Positions 54,273-61,610 of a DNA stretch of 64,000 bases are shown here, one piece after another. Positions within the stretch are counted from its first letter, which is position 1, and each line of letters opens with the position of its first letter. This stretch comes from Calothrix brevissima NIES-22 (lineage in GTDB: Bacteria > Cyanobacteriota > Cyanobacteriia > Cyanobacteriales > Nostocaceae): assembly GCF_002367995.1 (NCBI RefSeq), contig NZ_AP018207.1:5776621-5840620 (forward strand), in the 5' to 3' direction. The position numbers and the translations under genes were made by a program. The notes under the pieces are model-generated. The model made no database searches, was not told the DNA's origin, and saw only the letters and a program-made list of their open reading frames with translations.

Positions 54273-54737
54273 TTAACTACCGGGGAAAAGATTCGGCGTG
54301 TCAAGAATTTTGAAGTGAATTAACGCCAAAATTACCAGAGTATAAGCAGTGGAAGAAGCTAACCCTGTCAGCAACTCTTTTTTTAAATTGCGTTCTTGTG
54401 CCTGATTTTGCAGTACATCCATCACCCCAGCTTGCATCAGGAGAATTCCTAGTACATTAGAAAGCCAATAGCCTGCGATCGCACATGGTACCAGTAAGTC
54501 TTTGGAAAATAAACTACAGAGATAACCAAAGCCATAAGCCAATGGGAGATTGAAAAATAAATCGTTCCACCAAGACATCGGCGAAAGTAAATACCCGATT
54601 ACCAGAAAAAAACCACCTCTGATGGTTTTTAAAATCGTTGTCAGCCTAATTCCGCTTGGGTTTAGCGTTGCAAAAGAGTCATTGGCCTTATTGGTAGTAG
54701 CGTTTAATTCGCTACTTGTCTGTTGTGTATTTTCCAT
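54273..54737 (-). CDS. Hypothetical multipass membrane protein
   Basis: The protein has 154 residues: a polar N-terminal ~35 residues (Thr/Ser/Asn rich) then four hydrophobic segments (near 40-55, 62-80, 84-102 and 122-142). No family was recognised. The ATG at 54735-54737 has no clear ribosome binding site. Transcribed away from the small membrane gene at 54923, with 185 bp between the starts. Confidence 0.65.
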   Translation of the reverse strand: MENTQQTSSELNATTNKANDSFATLNPSGIRLTTILKTIRGGFFLVIGYLLSPMSWWNDLFFNLPLAYGFGYLCSLFSKDLLVPCAIAGYWLSNVLGILLMQAGVMDVLQNQAQERNLKKELLTGLASSTAYTLVILALIHFKILDTPNLFPGS

Positions 54738-54922
54738 GTTAAATACATAATGCCGATTGTTTTATCGTAGTTTAGTACAAACAGGATAAAAAATCTATAA
54801 GTAAATACACAACCATTATAGATAAAATGTAAGTTTTGTTACAAATACTTAAAGTAAGCGATTCAGAAGCCGAGAGTTACACAGAATTTTGATACCAATG
54901 TCATGAATTGGTATGAGATTTT

Positions 54923-55501
54923 ATGTTGTATTATCGAAACTGGCAATTATTATTGTTTTTGATTAGCCCATTTATTGCCATAGCAATTAACTTCTTACCC
55001 ATCATTCCTACTTGGGTAAATATTCAATTCTGCTTTTCAATAGCAATTTGGCTCATAACTTTAGTTGTCGGCTTATTGTTATTTAAAAAACCGCAACCAC
55101 TACCAATAGTTAAAACACGTATTTTAATTATTATTCACTTTTTGATAACCACCCTAATATTTCTATTTGCCTTATTTATAATTTACATTGCATCTGCCTT
55201 TGATGCTCCCAGTATAGAAACTTTGATATACAAAGAATATTCTCAGACAATTTATTTATACAACTATACCTGCGCTCCTCCAGATACTTCTACAGAATGC
55301 GGGACATATCACGGCGAGCTAAAATTAAGAATTAATTTCACTCCATTTATGATGACAAAATTTACCTGTCCTTGTCTATTTGGTACACCTGAACCTGTTG
55401 ATAATTTTGTAGTCATTCCTTTAGAATACAACCGAGATAAAAAATTATCTAAAGTCAAGATTAACTTAAAAACTGGTGAAATTTTATCTATAAGAAGTTA
55501 A
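54923..55501 (+). CDS. Hypothetical membrane protein with Cys-containing C-terminus
   Basis: The protein has 192 residues with three hydrophobic helices (~8-28, 34-54 and 66-90) and a ~100-residue soluble C-terminal part that contains four Cys (YTCAPPDTSTECG, KFTCPCLFG). No family recognised. Orientation of the tail is unclear, but disulfides would fit a periplasmic domain. A dispersed CCTTTGCGT element follows the stop codon. Confidence 0.65.
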   Translation: MLYYRNWQLLLFLISPFIAIAINFLPIIPTWVNIQFCFSIAIWLITLVVGLLLFKKPQPLPIVKTRILIIIHFLITTLIFLFALFIIYIASAFDAPSIETLIYKEYSQTIYLYNYTCAPPDTSTECGTYHGELKLRINFTPFMMTKFTCPCLFGTPEPVDNFVVIPLEYNRDKKLSKVKINLKTGEILSIRS

Positions 55502-55530
55502 TACAAGGATACACATCATTATATTTAAAG

Positions 55531-55627
55531 ACATAGAACTTAAAAAACTCTGCGTACCTTTGCGTTAACCTTAGCGTACCTTTGCGTTCAAAAAAAGTAT
55601 ATTTTTGTACAGCTTCACAAATAAATG
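55531..55627. repeat. Dispersed CCTTTGCGT element, copy 2
   Basis: Nearly the same as 3453-3548, including the ACTTAAAAAACTC start and the AGCTTCACAAATAAAT end, though the two copies lie 52 kb apart. Confidence 0.8.
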
Positions 55628-55677
55628 ATTCTTAGAAGTTATATTTAAACTATAAAATTTATACCATTGTGCATATC

Positions 55678-56355
55678 ATGAAGCCTGTAAAACCAATCCT
55701 CACAATATTAGTTTTACTTACTCTCCTCTCCTGCATTCAAGTACCTACTGCTTCAGCAGATATTTTATCCCCTGGGGAATCTAGAGTAAATTACTGTTTT
55801 CAAATAGCAAATCTTAATAAATATTCTAATTATTTTATAGTTGCTAACATCAAGTCAGCAAATCCTAGTATCCCAACATATAACAGAATCCTCGAATCGG
55901 GTAAATGTTTAGGATTAAATGGCTATCGGGAATACAGCGATGTCTATGCTCTAAAAAAATCTCTAGTCAAATCCCAAGAAATTCTCAAAAATAAAGAAGG
56001 TATATCCCTAAAAAACTTTAATAGTAAAAAATCTGTATTAATTCCTGCTAAAGCTAGTATTAACCCAGTGGGATTACTACCAGATAGATATGGAGTGAAA
56101 GAAGTTGCAGATGTCTTAGAAATTGTGGCAATTAAACCTAAATCTCTGGAATTAAAATATAAAGAAGTTATTTATACTTACCAACAAGGAAGTCCTGAGA
56201 AGAAGGCATATCAAACACAAGATAACAGACCATTACCGTCATTGCGCAGAAATTTTAATTTCTTGAATTTAATTATCCCTGGATTCTCACTCGTAGGGAT
56301 AGTGCTAGTTTATAAAAAATCAAATTTTTTCAAAAAACGCAATAAATTATCATAA
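55678..56355 (+). CDS. Hypothetical exported protein with C-terminal anchor
   Basis: The protein has about 225 residues. It has an N-terminal hydrophobic signal (ILTILVLLTLLSCIQVPTASA); the LSC motif could mark a lipoprotein, but the position after it is not clearly of that kind. A C-terminal transmembrane helix (LNLIIPGFSLVGIVLVY) precedes a basic tail. The part between is soluble, so the main part would face the periplasm. A GTG three codons upstream (55669) is an alternative start. The stop at 56355 is two bases before the ATG of the next membrane gene, so the two are one operon. Confidence 0.72.
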   Translation: MKPVKPILTILVLLTLLSCIQVPTASADILSPGESRVNYCFQIANLNKYSNYFIVANIKSANPSIPTYNRILESGKCLGLNGYREYSDVYALKKSLVKSQEILKNKEGISLKNFNSKKSVLIPAKASINPVGLLPDRYGVKEVADVLEIVAIKPKSLELKYKEVIYTYQQGSPEKKAYQTQDNRPLPSLRRNFNFLNLIIPGFSLVGIVLVYKKSNFFKKRNKLS

Positions 56356-56357
56356 TA

Positions 56358-57323
56358 ATGTTCACAATAGCGGCTATTGCTTTAGTTTTGCTGAGTGCAA
56401 TATTATCTGTAGCGTTTCCTCTAGCTACTTACACCTTGACTTTAGCAACATTTGGGCTTACCCATGTTTTATCAGAATTACACTATGTCGAAAATCGCTT
56501 TAGTCAACGGCTAAAAAACCGCCTACGAATTTCTATTAGCCAGCTATTATTAATAATAGTTTCTTTGCGTAGCTTGCAAGTATTTGGTTTAATTCCTACT
56601 TGGGTAAGCATACCTTTAGAACTAAGTTGTGTAGTTGGCTTAGTAATTCTCGTTATCCCGATTTTAGTCAAAAAAGATTGGCGACTAGGGATTTTGGCTA
56701 TTGTATTAGCTGCTGGAATCGCCTTAGGAATATTTTACTCGCCAACTCTTACACTGTTATTATTTGCGGTACTTCATAACCTTACCCCTGTAGGATTTAT
56801 CGCTGAAAAATTGCGAGGTTCAAACCGCGATCGCGCTTTGTTAGCTTGTGCTATGGTATTTATACTCATTCCCTTGCTAATTCTTTCAGGAATACCCTAC
56901 AAATTATTATCATCTTTAAATTTAGTAGAATGGGAATTCTCCTTACTCCCTGTTGGCGGAATTGAAGCGCATTTAGGAGTATTTGTCCCCAAACAATTAC
57001 ACCATCAAATTATCGCTATTCATGCTTTTTCCGCAGCAGTATTTTTACAATCCATGCATTATGCAGTAGTTATTGGTGTATTACCAACGTGGGAAGATAG
57101 TCAGCAATCTAGAACCAACAACAGTATATTTATAGGATACCCACGAAAGTATTTTACATGGTTTATTATTTTATTTAGCACATTATTATTTATTGGCTTT
57201 ACTATAGCATTTAACAATGCCCGTGCTGTATATGGAATTGTCGCCGCAGTTCATGCTTGGGTAGAAATCCCGATTTTACTGTTAGCTTTAGCCATACCAG
57301 ACACATCAGAAGCAGTGAATTAA
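56358..57323 (+). CDS. Polytopic membrane protein with conserved His
   Basis: The protein has 321 residues with about eight transmembrane helices. Histidines sit inside or at the ends of several helices (THVLSELHYVENRF, LLFAVLHNLTPVGF, LQSMHYAVVIG, AVHAWVEIP), a pattern seen in membrane-bound metal or diiron enzymes such as the Brp/Blh group, but the match is too weak to name it. The gene follows the exported-protein gene by two bases. Function unknown. Confidence 0.65.
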   Translation: MFTIAAIALVLLSAILSVAFPLATYTLTLATFGLTHVLSELHYVENRFSQRLKNRLRISISQLLLIIVSLRSLQVFGLIPTWVSIPLELSCVVGLVILVIPILVKKDWRLGILAIVLAAGIALGIFYSPTLTLLLFAVLHNLTPVGFIAEKLRGSNRDRALLACAMVFILIPLLILSGIPYKLLSSLNLVEWEFSLLPVGGIEAHLGVFVPKQLHHQIIAIHAFSAAVFLQSMHYAVVIGVLPTWEDSQQSRTNNSIFIGYPRKYFTWFIILFSTLLFIGFTIAFNNARAVYGIVAAVHAWVEIPILLLALAIPDTSEAVN

Positions 57324-57368
57324 ACCATTAATCTTATACCAATTTAATATGAGGTTGCATATATCTAT

Positions 57369-57442
57369 ATCCCCCTAAATCCCCCTTAAAAAGGGGGACT
57401 TTGATTCTTTTCCCCCCTTTTTAAGGGGGGCTAGGGGGGATC
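57369..57442. repeat. CCCCCTTAAAAAGGGGG nested palindrome
   Basis: Two copies of a CCCCCTTAAAAAGGGGG-type palindrome, together forming a larger inverted repeat with CCCCCTA arms, lie between two converging membrane protein genes. The A/T core and position permit terminator function, but the form is that of a dispersed repeat. Confidence 0.75.
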
Positions 57443-57473
57443 GAATTCTATGCATACTCATAAAAAATCGGTA

Positions 57474-57833
57474 TTAACTATAAAAAAGCTGATTAATTAC
57501 AAACCCAACTAAAAATGAAACGGTATTTGCCAAAATAGATAATAATAAGCCTTTTCGCCAACTCAATTTTAAAAATTTTGTATATAAAATACCTTCGATA
57601 ATCATAACGAAACTCTCAATAACTGCTACCCGAAGCGGAAATTTAATATAGGAAGTCAATATTTGATTGCTTTCCCAAGCTAGGGGATGGGTAAAGAGAG
57701 TAGCAGCAAAAGCGATAAATAATGAATTACAGATATCCCTATGAGAAGACAGTTGTTTCGTAATTACTAATGTAATTAATACTATTGGTATTTCAATTAG
57801 CCAGGAAATAAGTAACGCTAACAACTGTGTCAT
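57474..57833 (-). CDS. Hypothetical small membrane protein
   Basis: The protein has 119 residues with four hydrophobic helices (~4-24, 32-48, 64-84 and 95-115). No family was recognised. It converges with the polytopic protein gene; the nested palindrome lies between them. Its promoter would lie beside the GTAGGTTGGG repeat at 57944-58000. Confidence 0.65.
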   Translation of the reverse strand: MTQLLALLISWLIEIPIVLITLVITKQLSSHRDICNSLFIAFAATLFTHPLAWESNQILTSYIKFPLRVAVIESFVMIIEGILYTKFLKLSWRKGLLLSILANTVSFLVGFVINQLFYS

Positions 57834-58172
57834 AGATTTAATTTAGATTGCGCTTAGTTAATACAAATTGATTGTCATTTGTCATTGGTAAAGATTTTGT
57901 AACATAATTGTTTGGTTCAGTTAGCATCAAAAACCTGAAAAAACGTAGGTTGGGTTGAGGAACGTAGACGCGAAGAGGCTTCCCGCAGGGTAACCCAACA
58001 TCAAAGCTGTCATTAATCATTTGTCATTTGTCATTGGTAAAGATTTCGTAACATACAGCATATTTGCAGGTAAATGAGGTACGCGCTTTGGGGCATGGCA
58101 GTGCCAATGCCCCTACAATCAATGATTATCTGGACTTCGCCAACTGGCATCTGATAGCAAGCCTTCATCTTG
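57834..58172. other. Repeat-rich region before the CRISPR array
   Basis: TCATTGG heptamers (57865-57890, 58019-58040), a GTAGGTTGGG element (57944-58000) and the left copy of the 107-bp element (58053-58158) fill this region. It may include an old CRISPR leader, but the sequence next to repeat 1 is not a typical AT-rich leader. Confidence 0.6.
58053..58158. mobile_element. ~107-bp MITE-like element, copy 1
   Basis: Starts ATACAGCATATTTGCAGG and matches 61369-61475 through the central GGGCATGGCAGTGCC palindrome to the TGATTATCTG-type region; the right end is decayed. See copy 2. Confidence 0.55.
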
Positions 58173-58421
58173 GTTTCAAATATCTATTACCCCGCAAGGG
58201 GATTAAAACGAAATTAACAAACCTAAACCTGATGATAGTTTTGAAGTTTCAAATACCTATTACCCCGCAAGGGGATTGAAACACACCATTGCCGTAGTTT
58301 TGGCTGATGGCGCGGTGGCGTTTCAAATATCTATTACCCCATAAGGGGATTGAAACACTATTCGAGTCAACGAAAGTGGATAATCATTTAGGTTTCAAAT
58401 ATCTATTACTCCGCAAGGGGA
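58173..58421 (+). CRISPR. Small degenerate CRISPR array, no cas genes nearby
   Basis: Repeats begin at 58173, 58246, 58320 and 58392. The repeat is 37 bp, starts GTTTCAAATATCTATTACCC and ends GGGGATTGAAAC. Spacers are 36, 37 and 35 bp. Repeat 1 ends ATTAAAAC and repeat 3 reads CCATAAGGGG instead of CCGCAAGGGG. Repeat 4 is cut after 30 bases by a GTTGGGTTTCG element. The ATTGAAAC end is the usual Cas6-type 5' handle, so transcription would be plus-strand and the subtype I-D or III. A lone decayed repeat lies at 58552-58578. No cas gene is in the window. Confidence 0.88.
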
Positions 58422-58453
58422 ATGTTGGGTTTCGTTCCTCAACCCAACCTACG

Positions 58454-58752
58454 AAATTTTAGGTTTTTGAGGGTAAAGGAATAGTTTTGCCTGAAAATAA
58501 GGGTTAGGGATGCTTACTGCAAAGAAAAAATAGGATTGCTAAATTAAGGGACTATTTTTCCCCGCAAGGGGATGAAAATCAGCCGCTTACGACGTAGATT
58601 TTTTACTTGCTTAAATGATAAATAAGGAACTTAAGTTTAACTCTCTTCCCTTCTGCCATCTGCCTTCTGCCATCTGCCTTTATGCAAAAAATATCCTGAA
58701 AAAAGGAAGCACCTGATAACTGTGGAGTTCTGGAAGGAATTAAATCGTTAAA
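58454..58752. other. Intergenic region with CRISPR repeat remnant
   Basis: After the array comes a decayed repeat (58552-58578, CCCCGCAAGGGGATGAAAA) and a CTTCTGCCATCTG repeat at 58650-58680. No gene is seen. Confidence 0.6.
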
Positions 58753-59433
58753 TTAAGCAGATTCAAACACCCCAGGTGGAATTGGTACGAGTTGAGGAGA
58801 TGACAAGCAAGTTCCTTGACGATACCAAATTCCTTCAGCCTCGAAAATCTCAAATTGAGTGGTCAAAATTGCCCATGCTTGTTCATTGAGACCGGCTGAA
58901 TAAGTCCAAGTAAATTGTTGATGACTTTGTAATCGCTTTTCCAACTCGTGTAAATCTTCTGGTAGCCAGAATTTAGACATTGACCGTTGAGTTGCAATCT
59001 CAGCAGGAGTTTGCAACATTTCAATCATTGGCTGATTGACAACGATTTGCTGGCGGGTGTCTTGTCTGACAATGCTGACAGGAAGTTCATTATCTGCAGC
59101 AGCTACCATCCGATATAACAACTCATCAGGAAGATGCAGTTGGCTACAAAATACTTTACCTCCATTGTTTAATATACGTTCGGCGGTTTCGGAAGGTGCC
59201 GGTGGTAGTTGACTAGCCATCCATCCGAAAAACTCGATTGGTTGTTTACAGCCACGCCATTTAATCCGTATCTTACCGTTAATTTTTAACGCAGTTTCAC
59301 TTAGGGCATCACCGTAGTTTTGCGCCAGTTGTGTAGCATCACGTTTAGTTGGGGCTAGAATAGAAATTCCTTCATAGGAGATTTTATAATTCCAGCCTGG
59401 CAGGTTAAGGATTTTCAGAATACTGACACTCAT
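58753..59433 (-). CDS. Hypothetical protein with PAS-like domain
   Basis: The protein has 226 residues from the ATG at 59433; an upstream GTG at 59445 is possible, but a GAAGG stretch about 11 bases before the ATG fits it better. Residues ~105-215 look PAS-like (RMVAAADNELPVSIV, VNQPMIEMLQTP, FEIFEAEGIWYRQG). The N-terminal half contains ISYEGISILAPTKRDATQL. No named family. It overlaps the upstream gene by 29 bp, so the two form one operon. Confidence 0.62.
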   Translation of the reverse strand: MSVSILKILNLPGWNYKISYEGISILAPTKRDATQLAQNYGDALSETALKINGKIRIKWRGCKQPIEFFGWMASQLPPAPSETAERILNNGGKVFCSQLHLPDELLYRMVAAADNELPVSIVRQDTRQQIVVNQPMIEMLQTPAEIATQRSMSKFWLPEDLHELEKRLQSHQQFTWTYSAGLNEQAWAILTTQFEIFEAEGIWYRQGTCLSSPQLVPIPPGVFESA

Positions 59434-59869
59434 CTGTTTTGACACCTTCAGAAACTCTATATACTTTTACACCCCTAGCATCTGGATACACGGACGGTTT
59501 ATACGTTCCTTGCCAAATCTTTATCCTTTCTTGTTCTGGGATACCTAAAACCGAAGTGATGATTGCAAAGTCTCCTGGTGTAGGTAGTACTTCTCCATCA
59601 GCTAATGCTTGCAAGTTCTTAATACCGCAACTTTTGAGTTTGATTGCGTTGAGTTTGACTAAATCAGCAATTGTTTCTGGTGCTAGTTTGGGTTTGTTTT
59701 TAGCACCAGAACCTGTAGTTTTGTCTATCCAATCCTGAATCATCTCTTCTACTGCATCGCCTTGGGATATTCCCAAGCGCGCACAGATGCTTTTGAATTC
59801 TAAAGCTAGTTCCAGTGGAATATAACCACTTACTTGCTTATAATTTTCAGAACGCCTTCGGTCAGTCAT
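59405..59869 (-). CDS. Putative ribbon-helix-helix-type regulator
   Basis: The protein has 154 residues. The N-terminal ~45 residues (SGYIPLELALEFKSICARLGISQGDAVEEM) resemble a ribbon-helix-helix DNA-binding domain. A central helical region (LQALADGEVLPTPGDFAIIT) follows. A short inverted repeat upstream (59923-59942) could be its operator. It overlaps the PAS-like gene and lies next to the CRISPR relic. Its targets are unknown. Confidence 0.6.
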   Translation of the reverse strand: MTDRRRSENYKQVSGYIPLELALEFKSICARLGISQGDAVEEMIQDWIDKTTGSGAKNKPKLAPETIADLVKLNAIKLKSCGIKNLQALADGEVLPTPGDFAIITSVLGIPEQERIKIWQGTYKPSVYPDARGVKVYRVSEGVKTDECQYSENP

Positions 59870-60219
59870 ATCTTTACATTTTTCATGATACTTTTCATTT
59901 TCTCTTAGTCATTCATAAAAGCAAGACATTTTTGTATGTCTTTTTTAAATGACAAGTAAAGAATTTACAAAGTATTTTTTTCCTGACGCAATACTAAGTC
60001 TGCTTTAATACAAAAAAATGTTGACTAATCCGGCGTGTCAAGCGCTAATAACTAGATAAATAGCCAGATTTATGGCTGTGTAATCCAAGTATGACAATAA
60101 ATACTAGAGTTAGATTTAACAGATTTTGTACTGTAGTATGTTTTTGTGATTTCTTGAATAGTGCTACACACATTAAACTGAAATATGTGGATAATAACCC
60201 TCAAGTAGCGTCAGCAAAA
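59870..60219. other. Gene-free region
   Basis: 350 bp, AT-rich. It holds the inverted repeat AAGACAT...ATGTCTT (59923-59942) and no other feature recognised. Confidence 0.5.
59923..59942 (-). promoter_or_regulatory. Possible operator inverted repeat
   Basis: AAGACAT and ATGTCTT are separated by six bases, 54-73 bp before the ATG of the ribbon-helix-helix-like gene. Autoregulatory binding is inferred; the T-run on the plus strand after it makes a terminator an alternative. Confidence 0.35.
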
Positions 60220-61017
60220 TTAAGAGTATTTTGGCAAAAGGCTGATTTTTGGTAATAGTGACTCGCCTTCAACTGATAGGGTACTTTGTTCAGAAAAAGC
60301 TACCCAGTTATTTTTTGATAAAGGTTCAGAGGCAATTATAATTTGGCTGGGGCTATCGACAGCATCACAATACCAATAAAGAGTCGGTGCTGGTGTTTGA
60401 TAGCTATAGCGAACTGCTGCAACAGTGTCACCATCGCTCACAATGATATTGGCGCTTAAACTCGTGTCGTATTTTTGCGCTAAATCTGTCAATTCTGTTA
60501 GTGTCATCTGTAAGGCTGACACTAGACTACTTTCTGGAGATGACTGCCATATTTCTACGAAGAGAGCAAAGATATGTTCAGAGTCAGTCATACCTTTAAT
60601 TAAATTGTATGTGGTATCGGAAAGGCGATCGCGTATTGGTCGATAAAGTGTTTGTTTAAAGTTGGCGATTTCCCCATTATGTACAAACAACAGCTTACCG
60701 CTCCGGAATGGTTGACAGTTACTAATGTCGAGTGATTCGCCTATTCCCGCTAGTCGGGCATAGCCTAAAGTACAATGAGACTGGACATATTGGCTTAATT
60801 CTTCCAGGTTGCGATCGTTCCATAAGGGGATAGTGTTACGGTAGATAAATGACTTTCCCGCTTCATCGTACCAGCCGATTCCAACACCATCTGCACATAC
60901 TACTCCAGACTTTAATTCTAAGGGTTGATAACTTTGTTGATAAAGAGAATGTTCTTGTTTATACAACAATTCATGCAAGCGAATGTTGTTACCGAGATAG
61001 CCAATTAATCTACACAT
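60220..61017 (-). CDS. Class II glutamine amidotransferase (EgtC-like)
   Basis: The protein has 265 residues from the ATG at 61017, which puts the catalytic nucleophile at Cys2 (MCRLIGYLGN), as the family needs. Further motifs are GVGIGWYD, the GYARLAG loop and FVHNGEIANF, plus MTDSEHIFALF. EgtC removes the gamma-glutamyl group in ergothioneine synthesis, but no egtB or egtD is in the window, so a more general amidotransferase-like hydrolase is possible. The frame continues upstream by five codons, which would bury the Cys, so it is rejected. Confidence 0.85.
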   Translation of the reverse strand: MCRLIGYLGNNIRLHELLYKQEHSLYQQSYQPLELKSGVVCADGVGIGWYDEAGKSFIYRNTIPLWNDRNLEELSQYVQSHCTLGYARLAGIGESLDISNCQPFRSGKLLFVHNGEIANFKQTLYRPIRDRLSDTTYNLIKGMTDSEHIFALFVEIWQSSPESSLVSALQMTLTELTDLAQKYDTSLSANIIVSDGDTVAAVRYSYQTPAPTLYWYCDAVDSPSQIIIASEPLSKNNWVAFSEQSTLSVEGESLLPKISLLPKYS

Positions 61018-61368
61018 AGACAACAAATACACAATAGGATGAATGCCAGAGTAATCAAATTAGCTACCAGCTTTAAGCTAAATGATGTCTTTGACTACAG
61101 GCTTTGTTAACTATTATTAAGTTAACAATTAATTTATATATTGTGTCTGCTTTCAGTATGACTAAAGTCATGGATATATTTATGACTTTAGACAGAAAAT
61201 CTTGGCGTTCTTGCTATTGCTAAATTTTGGCAATTTTGGAATTGTTTAAGTTATGGCTGTTGACTGTTGACTGTTGACTGTTGACTGTTGACTGTTGACA
61301 GACTTCAAAGTTTGTTAGTCATTTGGCTACAGCTATAGGTATTAAAGATGAAAGCAAATCTATGCATC
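61018..61368. other. Gene-free region with 7-bp repeat and hairpin
   Basis: CTAAAGTCAT (61162-61171) pairs with ATGACTTTAG (61182-61191), giving a 10-bp hairpin with a ten-base loop. TGTTGAC heptamers (61256-61301) follow. No gene was recognised; the amidotransferase promoter should lie near 61050. Confidence 0.55.
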
Positions 61369-61475
61369 ATACAGCATATTTCAGGTAAATGAGGTACGCG
61401 CTTCGGGGCATGGCAGTGCCAATGCCCCTACAATTAACGATTATCTGTACCTCAGCAACTTGCAATTCGCTGTAT
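61369..61475. mobile_element. 107-bp MITE-like element, copy 2
   Basis: Ends ATACAGC and GCTGTAT are inverted, with imperfect inner symmetry up to TGAGGTAC / GTACCTCA. The centre is the GGGCATGGCAGTGCC palindrome. Copy 1 lies at 58053-58158, immediately before the CRISPR array. A related single palindrome is at 61543-61563. Confidence 0.6.
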
Positions 61476-61610
61476 CTGCTTTTTTTTGCAAATCCTAGAA
61501 AATATTTATACCAATTTGAAAAAAGGATGCGAAGGATGGTAGGGGCATGGCAATGCCATGCCCTCTAGAATGTAATGATGTGCCGCAAACAGTATTGAAA
61601 TGGGTATTAA

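Noticed and set aside
58064..58279. 71-codon ORF across the MITE-like element and CRISPR repeats
   Set aside because: It runs through a palindromic element and CRISPR units, so it cannot be a real gene.
61018..61032. Upstream start of the amidotransferase (MYLLS extension)
   Set aside because: Class II amidotransferases need Cys at position 2 after Met removal; the extension would block the catalytic Cys.
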